This document shows, in pieces, positions 23,760-34,752 of a stretch of DNA of 45,112 bases. The notes below the pieces were generated by a model. The model did not search any database, had not been told where the DNA came from, and saw only the letters and a list, made by a program, of their open reading frames with translations. Origin of the DNA: Priapulus caudatus (Eukaryota; Priapulida; Priapulimorpha; Priapulimorphida; Priapulidae); NCBI RefSeq assembly GCF_000485595.1, contig NW_014577066.1, positions 1,056,132 through 1,101,243 on the forward strand, written 5' to 3'. Position 1 is the first letter of the stretch. Each line of letters starts with the position of its first letter. Made by a program: the position numbers and the translations under genes.

Positions 23760-24847
23760 AAATATCGCAATTTATTCCACTAACGATTTATTAAATTAAT
23801 CAATTATTAGATTACCTTTATTTAAATACACACAATTTATTAATTTAATTATTTAAGTAAGGCTAATTTCGCACGTTATATTCGACCCGAAAACGTTCCG
23901 CGCGTCTAGGTCACGGCCCGATATTAACACATTACGGCACACACACTCGGCGCTACGAGACGCGCTGCGATGTGTGTGTTTGTAACTCACCAGCAGTTTT
24001 GCGCGGCGTTGCCACCAGATGACCAGCCGCGGACGGCGGACTTGATGCGTATGCTCACCCCGCGGCACAACTGTCGGCGCCCGCACCTTCTCGTTCTTGA
24101 AAACACAAACACAGTCACTTGGATTGGCCTTAACTACGATACGCGACATGACAATTGAGAATTAGCGAAGTTCCGTACTTAGACGGTAGAAGAGAGCAAA
24201 TAACCACCGTCACATACCTTCCCGGCGCTTTCTTGGTACCTTCGGCAGTTTTCAGTCTGTACCTAGCTGAGCGCTTATTTTTTATCTTTTCTCGCCTCCT
24301 TCTCCTCTCTCTAGGCTATTTTTTCGTAATCGCTCCCACCATTCTCTTCCTCCATTCTCTCTCTCTCACACGCAACCACTGTCAATATCTGCTCACCATT
24401 CTCTTTTCCTTCTCCCACTGTTCTCTCCTTCCTCTATCTCTCGCAAACACACACCTGGGTATGCTTTTCTTTTCTTTTGACATATACCTACTTACTTTCC
24501 CCTACACCGCACTTTAATTTTTCCAACGCTCGCCACCTATTTCTCTCTGTGTGGCTGTGTCTCTCTCTCTCTCTCTCTCTCGCTCTCTGCTCTCTCTCTC
24601 TCTCTCTCTCTCCCTCTTTCTCTTTCCCTTTCTCACTCCCTCTCTCTCTCCCTCTTCCCTTTCTCTCTATGCCCCTCTCTCTCTCACATGCACTTACCTC
24701 TCTCTTCCCTCTTTCTTCCATCTCTCTCTCGCTCTCTCTCGCTCTCCCCTCTCCCCCTTCTCCTCCTCTCTCCCCTCTCCCCCTTTTCCCCCTCGGGCCT
24801 CTCTCCTTCTCCTTGCTCTCCCTCTCCTCTCTACTTGCCACCCTCAC
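23760..24847. other. AT-rich DNA, tentative exon and long pyrimidine tract, block copy 1
   Basis: Counterpart of 34860-35900. The tentative third perilipin-like exon corresponds to about 23985-24102. From about 24280 to 24840 the + strand is almost pure C/T, so a minus-strand transcript would carry a purine-rich intron. Confidence 0.6.
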
Positions 24848-25099
24848 CTGCTACACATGGCCGAGCGTCTGCCTACGATCTCTAATTGGCGTCGACCGCA
24901 GCCTCGTCAGACGGCCACGCACCCATCGAGAGCCCAGCGGTCGCAGCCGTCCCACGCGAGCTACCGCAGCACTGCTGATGCAATAACGTCTTGACTCGGC
25001 CGGAGACGGACTGTTCTGGCACCGTCCAGGTATTCGCCCTCGATTGCTGGCGACGGACGGCGCCGACGTTCAGGTTATTTGACGGCCATCGCGTCACGG
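24848..25099 (-). pseudogene. Perilipin-like exon 2, error-containing copy 1
   Basis: Same exon as 35901-36136, with the same acceptor and GTGAGG donor, but 16 bases longer through scattered insertions, so no single frame is open. I regard this as sequence error or a haplotype duplicate rather than a true second gene. Confidence 0.5.
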
Positions 25100-25274
25100 C
25101 TATTAGACGCTGGCGCGATGTACGAAGAAATGAATGCACGCAGAATGAATTACAATCGCTGGTTTTGCACCCAGCGCGGCACCGGCAGACTTCGATGCGT
25201 ATGCTACCCCGCGACCCTCCCCTCCCTCCTCTCCGCACCACAGCACACACCCTCCAAAGATAAAAAAAATTTAA

Positions 25275-25735
25275 CGGCACGCACACGCACACGCACACGC
25301 ACACGCACCGACGCCACACGCACACACGAGCACACGCACACGCACACGCACACGCACACGCACACGCACACGCACACACGCACGCACGCGCGCACACACG
25401 CGCACCACACGCACGCACGCACGATACACATGACGCACCACACACAGCTGCACCCGCGTTGCGCGATACACGCACACGCCACGCACGCACACACACCACA
25501 CGCACGCACGCCACGCACGCACGCAAGCAGCGCGCACGCACACAACGCACGCACGCACGCACACACGTACACATGCACACACCATACGCACGCACGCACG
25601 CCACGCACGGCACGCACGCACGCACGCACGCACAGCACGCACATACACGCACGCACGCACACACGCACGCACGCACACGCACGACACACGCACGCACGCG
25701 CACGCACGCCGCACGCACACACCGCGCGACGCACG
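25275..25735. repeat. (CACACG)n / (CACG)n microsatellite, block copy 1
   Basis: About 460 bases of CACACG and CGCA units with GCAC variants. It is far longer than the matching tract at 36238-36412. Frames through it on both strands are open only because the repeat lacks stops. Confidence 0.92.
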
Positions 25736-26920
25736 CTTACGCTTTTCGTTATAGCGTCGGATTGCTATTTCACGCAGAGGCGAAATTTCATACGGCGTTT
25801 AATTTCTTGTTATAATGGTATCGAAAACACCTTACCACAGCCAAATTATGTATAGCAAATATGTAGTGACGGGCGCTTCAATTCCATAAATATATGAGAA
25901 TCATAACTATAATAATAACTTGACCTTGAGGTGATATAGTATACCTTAAGACCACGTGTATTGTGCGACAATGAACCAGGACGTGCCAGATGATAGGGTA
26001 GCTACAGCTATTACGAAAAGATTATTAGCAATTGCCAGCAACGGCCCAACATTTAAACGCAACATACGCTTAATTATAGCTCTGCTTATTATTTGTATAT
26101 ACATGTCAAATTCGGACATGCAATTACGCGGAAACACCCGCGATTAAACAGCGACATCGCATTTAGCCAGTTGAATCAAACTGCTGATAGGCCAGCGGTT
26201 ATTGAAAGTGGGCGGGCAAGGGCTGCCGGTAGAAAAGCAGTCGGTCAGAACTTTCCATCTACTACGCCGTAGATGGGCACGCAGTTTGTTACGCAGCAAG
26301 CATCTCGAAGTGCGCACGGTCTCAACCACACAGCAGCATTATAACAGAGCATATAAATCACATAATCTTATTGGCTGATTATAATATGCTCCTGCAATAT
26401 AATTTATAAAAACAGCGCGGCGCTGTGCCGCGTTAATAAACCTCACTGCCATTTTCGGCGAAACAAACGATATTATATATAGATGCCAAAAGACTGATCG
26501 AGCGTCCACATATCATATAAGCAAGATCCCTTTCGCTCACGCATGAGATTGGCCCCAATGGTAGCACATACATAAATCATTCGGCGATGGCATAAAACAT
26601 CTTCTAGCGGAAATGTACGCCTTAGAGTAGCGCCTATATCGTATATAAAAATAAAAAAACAGTAGCATTTGTTAATAAAACCAGTAAACACCAAACAAGG
26701 CATGTTCATATATCTATTAGACGCTCAGCGTGAGACGCTAAATGGCACGTTTGCTGATGCGAAATTGTCATGTTAGACGAAAGCGTCACAGTGTTATGTA
26801 CAGCGCGATTGTTATATATATCAATAAATAAATAAAATAATATATCCTATAATGTTATGTATGCTTATAATAGCCATTTAGTCGCCGCAAGACTTGAAAG
26901 ACAAAATATTAACAGCTCAC
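25736..26920. other. Perilipin-like intron 1, block copy 1
   Basis: Separates the two perilipin-like exons. AT-rich, with no additional exon recognised. It matches 36413-37513. Confidence 0.5.
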
Positions 26921-27136
26921 CGCTCAGTAGCTTAGCGGACGCCACCGACTCGGAACTGCTGGACGACGTGAGCTGCCCTTCACAGCACTCGAGGGCCACA
27001 CCTCCATCCACCTGGCGGCCGACGCCTAGGGGGCTTGCCACTGTCCCTGAGTCGCACTGTACGCTCCTCGTCGCACCGCCTGCCACCGTCTGTGTGCGCC
27101 AAACTCCTGCCCCACGTTATCGAGCTCTTCAGGCAT
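26921..27136 (-). pseudogene. Perilipin-like exon 1, error-containing copy 1
   Basis: Corresponds to 37514-37712, with the same start codon context (CAT at 27134-27136) and GTGAGC donor, but is 17 bases longer, so the frame is broken. Likely sequence error in this copy. Confidence 0.5.
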
Positions 27137-27302
27137 GCTTTCTTGTCCGGAGAGAACTGAGGTAAAACTGCGGTGCCTAGCTCAAGTGGACATGAAAGAA
27201 CCTTCGCTACGCAGTGGGAGCCGGCTTACCCGCTGACAGGAGCCGGATGTGCCCGCCAAACTGGCAGCGCATGCCAAGAGAGCGAACAGGTACGTGATAT
27301 CC

Positions 27303-27327
27303 NNNNNNNNNNNNNNNNNNNNNNNNN
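27303..27327. other. Assembly gap of exactly 25 N
   Basis: The only undetermined bases in the window. The sequence on its left matches the end of the duplicated block (37866). The sequence on its right matches 18085 and 29383, in the middle of the block. So the gap joins two non-adjacent points of the same repeat. Confidence 1.
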
Positions 27328-28587
27328 GTGGCTACTGATAGCGGTGTAGAACGCTACTCACGCGAGGGCGCTAGGAGTATCCGGACACACAGAAAACAGG
27401 GATTTGCTAGAACACGGGCGTCAAAGGAGGGTCACGTGATGTGGCTGCACTTGTGTTAGGATTAAAGTTAGGGTCAGGGTCAGGGTTAGGGTTAGGGTTA
27501 GGGTTAGGGAAATAAGACCATGTCTAGCACGGAAGTATGACTGTGGAATCTTTCTGTGGAAGATTTGGACTAGTCTAAGGCAGGGAGCTAAATATAACAA
27601 GGAGAGGAAGAGGATTGGCTGTGTGCTTTCGCCTCAAGGGCGCCATCTATGGACCATAATCAGCTGAAACGGCTGTGCAGACCGAACCCAGAAACAATAG
27701 AACGCTATCTGTTCTAGGGTCTCTGCCGAACCCAAATTTGGGCCAGATATGGCGCCGTCTAAGGAAGGTACATCAATGGATAACACGGACACTGTATTAT
27801 GCAAAAGGAAAGGCCAGTCTAAGGAAAGCTTTCACCTTCCCGTTTCCAGGTTCTCAGTTTAGTAGGTGCCGTAGTGGCACCCGTTTTAAGGGCAGTGTCA
27901 GGTTGCGTCGATAGATAACAGAAACACAGTATTATGAAAACTACTGCTCGTGCGTCTATTTCAGCCTAATCACACACAACTCTACGATACTATACAGATG
28001 TCTGCAAGTCGTAACACCCGCTCCGCGTGTCGCGTAATCTAATACAAGTAATTCCGTACCTTAGAGAGGCGGTTCGCGGAGGCGCTCGGCGGGGTGAAGA
28101 TATATATAGGTCGGTGGAAGGTAGAGCGGAGAAGTATCGCTGGAATAGGGTGTAGGAGCTAGGCGAAAACTAGACTTGCTGCGGAAAGGATGAGAGCAAA
28201 GTTGTTACCTGGGGAATAACCATGGCAGATCGGCCCCCGAGTCATTAGTGTACTCGGATGCTAAGGGCGTGGTGTATAGTGATTACCTGCGGCGTTCTAT
28301 TATTATTATCACTTGGAGCGAAGAGGTGTGTGGTTTCTAGTGATTGCATTTGGGGAATAGTGTGAGGCGATATATTTACTCTCTGCGGGAGCGTGCGCTA
28401 TCCTACACTAGCGTACGAAGTGACTAGTGCTGCCACGTAACGGCACCCTCCTTCGACGCCCGTGTTCTAGCAACACCCCAGAAAACAAGTATCATAACCT
28501 AGCGGTTAACTCGGCTCTTATCTCTAAGCAAAAATGCAGGTAAATTTAACCAGCATATGCGAATCCACTGCGAATAGCACAGAGAAT
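27328..28587. repeat. Third partial copy of the duplicated block (empty-site version)
   Basis: Matches the block from GTGGCTACTGATAGCGG through element B to CGAATAGCACAGAGA. It lacks the BEL/Pao insertion and has an extra 0.84-kb interior. At about 28585 it jumps from the post-element flank to the block start (TTGCTACG). That junction is not seen elsewhere and may be an assembly join at a short shared word. Confidence 0.8.
27399..28478. mobile_element. TIR element B3, complete, 1080 bp, no retrotransposon
   Basis: Perfect 9-bp target duplication CAGAAAACA at 27390-27398 and 28479-28487. Left terminus GGGATTTGCTAGAACACGGG; right terminus is the inverse of GGGTGTTGCTAGAACACGGG, continuing to CGTC(A/G)AAGGAGGG. 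Left subterminal TCACGTGATG and right subterminal ACTAGTGCTGCCACG are shared with element A. It holds about five TTAGGG units (27478-27507) and about 0.84 kb (27565-28408) not present in B1 or B2. That insert has no transposase motif that I can see. Confidence 0.88.
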
Positions 28588-29444
28588 TGCTACGTGTGAA
28601 CGCGGCTTATACGTATTTTATCGGCAGTTGGTGCGCATTGCATTGTATTTCATAAATACGAGGTCTCGTGTGAACGAGGCTTATAACTAGAGCTAGGCGA
28701 GAGCTAGCAGGTGTCATTACCGAGGTAGCAATCTACTCTAATTCTTGCGACGTTAGCTCACGTTTCGATGAGATGTGTAGGTATGATTGCATGTTTACAG
28801 CGCAAGGCTCTAGATTTACGGAGCAAGGTAAGTCCGTCAAGAGAAGCGGAAGTGATTGAGACCGTTGAAAAGCACTAATTCATGCAGACCGACTGTCTGA
28901 CTCTCTGGATGCATGCAGCGTATGCGTTACATCCGTTACTAGGCTGCCTACACGTGTTAAGTGTATCCGCGAATATTTTGTAAACGTGATCAAACTCGGC
29001 GAAAGGAAATCTACAGGATACAAACCCGATTGCGTCTCCGAATAGCCGCTCTCTTAGAGGGACTGCGATGGTATTGGAACACATACTCCTTAAGCTGATG
29101 TCGGCCAGACCTCAGCAGCTGAACCTATAAGCATACGTCTGTATAAGTATTGTATTGAAAGCGCTAATAATATTGTATCCTCTATTCTATTGTAATTGAA
29201 GATCGTGATAATTTTTGATAGGGTTAATGCGCGCACACACTGATTTACCATGAAATCGTTATACGAGAGTGTAAGGTTGAAGCTACAGAGTAAGAGATAG
29301 AGATCGTGAAATAGTTCGCAAATGAATCGGTGCCGTCTGCGACTGTGTTTGCAACGAACTATGAGCGAATATTGCGCAAAACGTGGCTACTGATAGCGGT
29401 GTAGAACGCTACTCACGCGAGGGCGCTAGGAGTATCCGGACACA
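28588..29444. other. Unique-looking DNA within duplicated block copy 2
   Basis: Counterpart of 17254-18145. No gene recognised. Confidence 0.5.
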
Positions 29445-29510
29445 CAGAAAACAGGGATTTGCTAGAACACGGGCGTCGAAGGAGGGTCACGTGATGTGGC
29501 TGCACTTGTG

Positions 29511-29715
29511 TTAGGATTAGGGTTAGGGTCAGGGTTAGGGTTAGGCTTAGGCTTAGGCTTAGGGCTAGGGCCTAGGGCACTAGGGCTAGGGCTAGGGCTA
29601 GGCTAGGGCTAGGCGCTAGGGCTAGGTCTAGCGCTAGGGCTAGGGCTAGGTCTGGGCTAGGCTAGGGCTAGGGCTAGGGCTAGGGCTAGGGCTAGGGCTA
29701 GGGCTAGGGTTAGGG

Positions 29716-29752
<37 letters not shown>

Positions 29753-29755
29753 AAA
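29511..29755 (+). repeat. Telomere-like array of TTAGGG and CTAGGG units
   Basis: About 40 six-base units in element B2. TTAGGG units lie at both edges and a long middle of GGGCTA variant units, ending in seven or so clean GGGTTA units. This order resembles degenerate subtelomeric repeat blocks. Confidence 0.93.
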
Positions 29756-29905
29756 TAAGGCCATGTCTAGCACGGAAGCATGACTGTGGAATCTTTCTGT
29801 GGAAGATTGAACTTTGAAGCGTACGAAGGTTACTAGTGCTTGCCAGCGTAACGGCCCCCTCCTTCGACGCCCGTGTTCTGTTATCTCTGTTATCTGTTAT
29901 GTGAA

Positions 29906-30410
29906 TGTTATTTCTTCTCATCATTCCTGTTAAGTGTATCGTATACTGTCGTATTTCTGGCACGGTTCTGTTCTTGTTTTGCGCGGTATTTAGGCTGTTC
30001 AGCCTGGCTGCGGTTCGGCTCGTTTACATTATGTTTTTAGTCATGTGACTCGCGGGTTTCCTTGTCGCGTATAAAAGCGTCTGTTGTGGCGTGGCGGCGG
30101 CCCTTTTGCTGCTTGTGCCGTATTTAACGTTCCGTGCGCTCGCGCATTTCTTCCCACGATGCACCATACATTGTAAGTGTTTTTCTCTTGGTTCTCGTCT
30201 ATATAATTTCTTATAATTTGAATCTTTGTTATATAACGTTGGATATAGTGAACATTGCATGACATGAGCGACGTAAATATTTAGTGTGCATTATTTTGTA
30301 TTTACAGTTTTACCTGCACGTGCGCTCAACGCATGTGCTGAGTAATAAATTTGGAGATAACGGAAAAGATGCCGAGTTGGGTTTTTGATTATCACGCACG
30401 GAACGTAACA
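29906..30410 (+). repeat. 5' LTR of BEL/Pao copy 2
   Basis: Begins TGTTATTTCTTC and ends ACGTAACA, the usual TG...CA ends. TATAAAAG at 30070-30077 is a core promoter, and AATAAA at 30344-30349 a polyadenylation signal. Between them ATTGTAAGTG (30171) and TATTTACAG (to 30307) look like a splice donor and acceptor, so the leader RNA may be spliced. No standard TGG-type primer binding site follows directly. Confidence 0.88.
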
Positions 30411-30683
30411 GTAAAAAATGTATGAATCAAGAGGACATGAATAAGAGTTACATGAAGCAAGAGGACATGAGTAAAAAATGTATGAATCAAGAGGTGAATC
30501 ATGAGTAAAAGGTTACATGAAGCAAGAAAAACATGAGAAAAAGGTTACATGAAGCAAGAAAACATGAGTGAAAATACATAGAAGCAGGACTACATGAGTA
30601 ATGGTATGCGTGCATGAGGGGACATGAGCAAGAAAAGTCTATGAGCTAAGACTGAGGCGAATCTACGTCAAGAATTTGACAAC

Positions 30684-31740
30684 ATGGCGGAGTGCAAGAA
30701 GTTACAGAGGGAACTCACCTGGGAAGGTAACACCATTAAGCGCCTGGTAGCAGAGCAAGATGATATGAAGAGACGCAAGCAAGACTTCGGATATTAAAGG
30801 GAGTATTTTCCGAGTTTGCTAACGCACACGAGGATTGTCATGTGCTTCTCACTGACGACGGTGATATTGACGATAGTGATGGTATCTCTTTGAGGTTCAA
30901 GATGCGTATATTGATGGGGTGAGGAGAAGACGAATGCATTCCTCGATAGTCGGAAGTTACCCATCAAGCCGGAGGCATTAAGACGACAAGAGCAGGAATA
31001 TGCACGACTGGAACAGCAGAGATTGTTCCGGAAACATCAAGAAGCCGCCAGAAAGCAAGAGGAAGAACGTATTAGAATGGAACAAGAAAGAATTGTTCCA
31101 GGAACGCAAGAAGCAGCCAGCGGAATGCATAGATGAAGATAGTATTAGAATGGAACAAGAAAGGAATTGCTTCCATGGAACAGCAAGATACATAGCATGA
31201 ATGCAAGTAGAAGAATGTATTTAGAATGGAACAAGAAAGAATGTTTGCCAGGAACTACAATGAAAGAGCCAGGGAATGCAAGAGGAAGAATGTTATTAAT
31301 AAGGGAACAAGAAAGAATGTTCGCGAACAGCAAGAAGCAGCCATGAAGCAATGAGGAAAGAATGTATTAAAGGGAACAAGAAAGAATGTTCCAGGCAACG
31401 CAATGAAGCAGCCAGGAATGCACATGATGAAAAAGGTATTAGGAATGGAACAAGTTGAGTAATGTTCCAGGGAACAGCAGAAGGCAGCCAGAAAGCAGAG
31501 AGAAGAACATAATTTAGAATGGAACAAGAAAGAATGCCTTCCAGGAACAGCAAGAACCAGCCAGGGAACGCAAGAGGAAGAATGTATTAAAAGGAACAGG
31601 AAAGAATGTTCCAGGAACGAGCAAGAAGCAGCATGAAGCAGAGAAGAATGCTATTAAAAAGGGAACAAGAAAGAATGTTCCAGGAACAAGCACAAGAAAG
31701 CAGCCATGAATGCGTAATGGCAGAGACAAGATGCCATGCA
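30684..31740 (+). pseudogene. BEL/Pao gag-like region, coiled-coil, frame-broken
   Basis: An ATG at 30684 (MAECKKLQRELTWE) opens 37 codons and stops after GGATAT; the +1 frame goes on (LKGVFSEFANAHEDCHVLL), so an indel separates them. From about 31000 a tandem repeat of about 75 bases encodes units rich in Glu, Gln, Arg and Met (RMEQERMFQEQQEAA type), predicted to be a long coiled coil. At least nine units remain, in shifting frames. Such helical N-terminal gag regions are common in BEL/Pao elements. The repeat length makes indel errors likely here. Confidence 0.7.
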
Positions 31741-31984
31741 GAAGAAGGCCCGAGCAAGCCAGCGAAGCTAGAGGGCTGTGGATACGACAAGGACAAGAGG
31801 CTAAAATTGGCTGTTGGAGCAGAAGGCTTGGCTGATAAGGAATAAGCTAGAGAGCGAAGGCTAAGCTGAATACGGTGATCGCGAAAATGTGGGCCGACAT
31901 AGAAGCTTGTATCGAGCAATGTCAAGATTCCCATCGTATGATAGACGATGCCCCCTACGCGTTTTGTGGCCGTGATGGTGCGGA

Positions 31985-34215
31985 GAGACGTGATCCATTT
32001 CGCATGACCCTCACACGTACTTTGGGGAGTATGTGTGCGCCAGCATCTCGACATACGCTTTTGCGACGCACGGTAAAGGGACCATGGAGATTGTCGACCC
32101 TGCGATAGTGACACAGTAACTAGATCGTTCACGTCGACGACTGCCTCAAGTCAGTCGAATGTGATGACGAAAGCTGAAAGCCCAAATAATTATAAGAGCG
32201 AACACCAGACCTGCTACAGAAGGGCGGATTTAGAATTAACGAAGTTCGTGAGTGCAACAGTCGCGAGACCTTCTCGCCGAGCATACCGGAAGCCACGAGG
32301 ATGAAAGCTATCGTGGATATGAAGTGCCCATCAGATTCTCGGTAGGAACATGGAAATATGGCGAGCGGAACACTACTAGCACGCTGAGACCTATAAGCGT
32401 AGCAAAGATGTATCGTGCCGACCGAATCACGTGACAGCAGTATGTGAACTAGCATCAACTTCAGTGACAGCCAGTGAGAAGGCGGTAGGGAATGGTTGTA
32501 CTTATATGAGATGTATAAGTAAGGCAAGGACGAATACACACACGCCTTTAGTAATGAAGCAAAGGTAGGCGGTTGGCGCCGATAAAACACTTACGATCCC
32601 AACGCTTGGAGCTGCAAGCTGGCAGTGTATTATCAGCGAGGTGGACTGTCTATTTAGGCGAGAGTTGCGAGCCTGCTAAACCAAGTCATATTTTTGGACT
32701 GACAGTGAACTGGTTTTGAAATACATTAACGAATGAACGGCACGGAGTTCCAGAGTATCGTAGCCAAACAGCGATCAGTTACAATTCCGACAGCTGACGA
32801 ACCCTGATCAATCGGTATTATATTGCGAGTGGAAGATAATCCGGCTGCATGTAAGAACAAGTAGGCAGAAGCAGCCTGGAGGCTGCCGGACACCGGAAAG
32901 TGGTTTGAAGGCCGTTAGCATGTTAAAAACGTAATAAAGCTGAGTGAATATGCAACGGATAGACGGTGAGGTATCATCACATATCCAGAGGTGAAGGCAT
33001 TGACCGCAAAAAAACGAAAGAAGCCTCAAGAATCTGTGAAAAAGGATAAACCTCGCGGCTACCCGTAGTATGAGGGAAAGCCGCTAGATAGGCTCATGCA
33101 TCATTACTCTAGCTGGTTATAGGCTTTAAGATGGGCTCTGTGTTGGTGGATCAGGATAAAGATGGATAAGCTATAGAGCAAAGGTCAAGCTAAAATTCGC
33201 GCAGATCAATAGGCGTTGATGAAATGGTGTTCAGCAGACGCGAATTATAGTGAAAGCACGTGCGATGCATACGCTGGAGAAGGAATCAACCCAAATCCAC
33301 GAGGGATGATACCTAACAGGTCGACGTTCGGCCTGAGGAAGCTAACGCCTGTGCTGGGTTAGGACGGGCTGCTTTGGTGTAGGTTTGGAGGCTTCAAACA
33401 TGCTCAACGCAATAGCAATGCTTAATCATTGAAGGATATACATGATATAGCATCACCTAGGTACAGAGTGGGTACTTGGCGATATGTGAAGAGCTAAAGT
33501 TTTTTGATCGACAAAGGCGAGATCAGTCATGCAGAAAGTGGTCCACGATGGCTGGTTGACATGCGAAGGCTTTATGCATCGCCTTGTCAGCGGAAGATGG
33601 CTAGATTTACCTCTTGAGAGGCTAGAACAAAGCAGCGCACGTTATACTTACGTAGATTAGCATTGTTTTGGACCTTTTCTACGTTGAAGCTGGGCAGATC
33701 AGCAGCTAAAGGATATGGATGTGTGTTCACATGCCTTCACCACACGCTGCCGATACACATAGAAAAGTTCAAACAGTCGTGCTATCACCAAGGAGCAGCG
33801 ATGATGTAAGTGATTTCGAAGAGCGCTTTAGCCTAACCGATCTTTTATATTGCTACGAGAGGCGCTACGTTTACTCCCGCGGCAAGTTCGAGATTCAGCG
33901 GCATGTATCCTAGGCGGTGGCCGTCACGTAACAGCATTCTCGCGATCAGTCTTTCTGGCGCAAGTGGTGTGAAAGAATACCTGCCAGAGCTGCAGCGTAG
34001 AAGCAAGTGGATTGTGCAAAGCAGGAACATCAAGATAGGTGATTTAGTGCTGGTGGTGAACGCAAACACCCCAAGAGGACTATGGCCGCTTGGCCTCGTG
34101 ATAGATGTGATAAGGGCAGAGACGGTCTCGTCAGATCAGCCAGAGTGAAAACCAAGGCGACGCGTATCGTCCGCCCGATCTCGAAGATCGTGCTACTAGA
34201 GGGCTTCCTAAGTTT
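31985..34215 (+). pseudogene. BEL/Pao pol remnant: RT end, integrase start, C-terminal domain
   Basis: Fragments in order, in different frames: CAPASRHTLLRRTVK (about 32036), the RT active-site piece VDDCLKSVE (about 32135), GFRINEVRECNSRETF with SIPEATR (about 32224-32305), which matches the segment following RT in BEL/Pao, then an integrase-like GYGCVF-type piece (about 33700), and the C-terminal domain EYLPELQRRSKW, GDLVLVVNANTPRGLWPLG (33978-34105), the well-known BEL/Pao end (DUF5641-like). The regions between are too short for a full RNase H and integrase. The frames are broken, so no working protein is encoded. Confidence 0.8.
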
Positions 34216-34245
34216 ACTTTGTTGAACGTAGTTCAAGGTGGGGAG

Positions 34246-34752
34246 TGTTATTTCTTCTCATCATTCCTGTTAAGTGTATCGTATACTGTCGTATTTCTGG
34301 CACGGTTCTGTTCTTGTTTTTGCGCGGTAATTTAGCTGTTCAGCCTGGCTGCGGTTTCGGCTCGCTTACATTATGTTTTTAGTCATGTACACTCGCGGGT
34401 TCCTTGCGCGGTATAAAAGCGTCTGTTTGGCGTGGCGCGGGCCCTTTTTGCTGCTGTGCCGTATTTATACGTTCCCGTGCGCCTCGCGCATTTCTTCCAC
34501 GATGCACCATACATTGTAAGTGTTTTTCTCTTGGTTCTCGTCTAATTTCTTATAATTTGAATCTTTGTTATATAACGTTGGATATAGTGAACATTGCGCA
34601 TGACATGAGCGACGTAATATTTAGTGTGCATTATTTTGTATTTACAGTTTTACCCTGCACGTGCCGCTCAACGCATGTGCCTGAGTAATAAATTTGGAGA
34701 TAACGGAAAAGATGCGAGTTGGGGTTTTGATATCACGCCACCGAACGTAACA
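34246..34752 (+). repeat. 3' LTR of BEL/Pao copy 2
   Basis: Matches the 5' LTR with small indels. TATAAAAG at 34412-34419 and AATAAA at 34687-34692. Confidence 0.88.

Larger units (their letters stand above)
17254..27302. repeat. Large duplicated block, copy 1 (10.0 kb)
   Basis: From GCGGCTTATACGTATTTTAT onward this block matches 28588-37866 in the same order and orientation to the N gap. It contains TIR element B1 with nested BEL/Pao, perilipin-like exons and microsatellites. It is about 8% longer than copy 2, mainly because of scattered one-base insertions (for example AGCGGCT where copy 2 has AGGGCT). Exons that are open in copy 2 are broken here. This is the pattern of unpolished long-read sequence. 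Confidence 0.9.
29880..34751 (+). mobile_element. Defective BEL/Pao LTR retrotransposon, copy 2
   Basis: LTRs lie at 29906-30410 and 34246-34752, with the polypurine tract AAGGTGGGGAG just before the 3' LTR. The interior is only about 3.8 kb, shorter than usual for BEL/Pao (commonly 5-6 kb). Gag, the end of RT, the start of the integrase core and the BEL C-terminal domain are present. The protease, most of RT and RNase H, and most of the integrase core were not found, so internal deletions are likely. Against the empty site at 28461-28478 the insertion adds GTTATC...GTAAC with no visible target duplication, and 26 bases (29880-29905) precede the 5' LTR. Confidence 0.85.

Noticed and set aside
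25079-25855. Frames of 149-278 codons on both strands, His/Thr- or Cys/Val-rich
   Set aside because: All arise from the CACACG microsatellite, which lacks stop codons in most frames.
29511-29755. Chromosome-end telomere or chromosome fusion scar
   Set aside because: The array is bounded on both sides by the TIRs of element B with a target duplication, and unique sequence continues beyond.
32570-32590. GTTGGCGCC as a retroviral primer binding site
   Set aside because: It lies about 2 kb inside the element and not next to the 5' LTR, so it cannot serve that role here.
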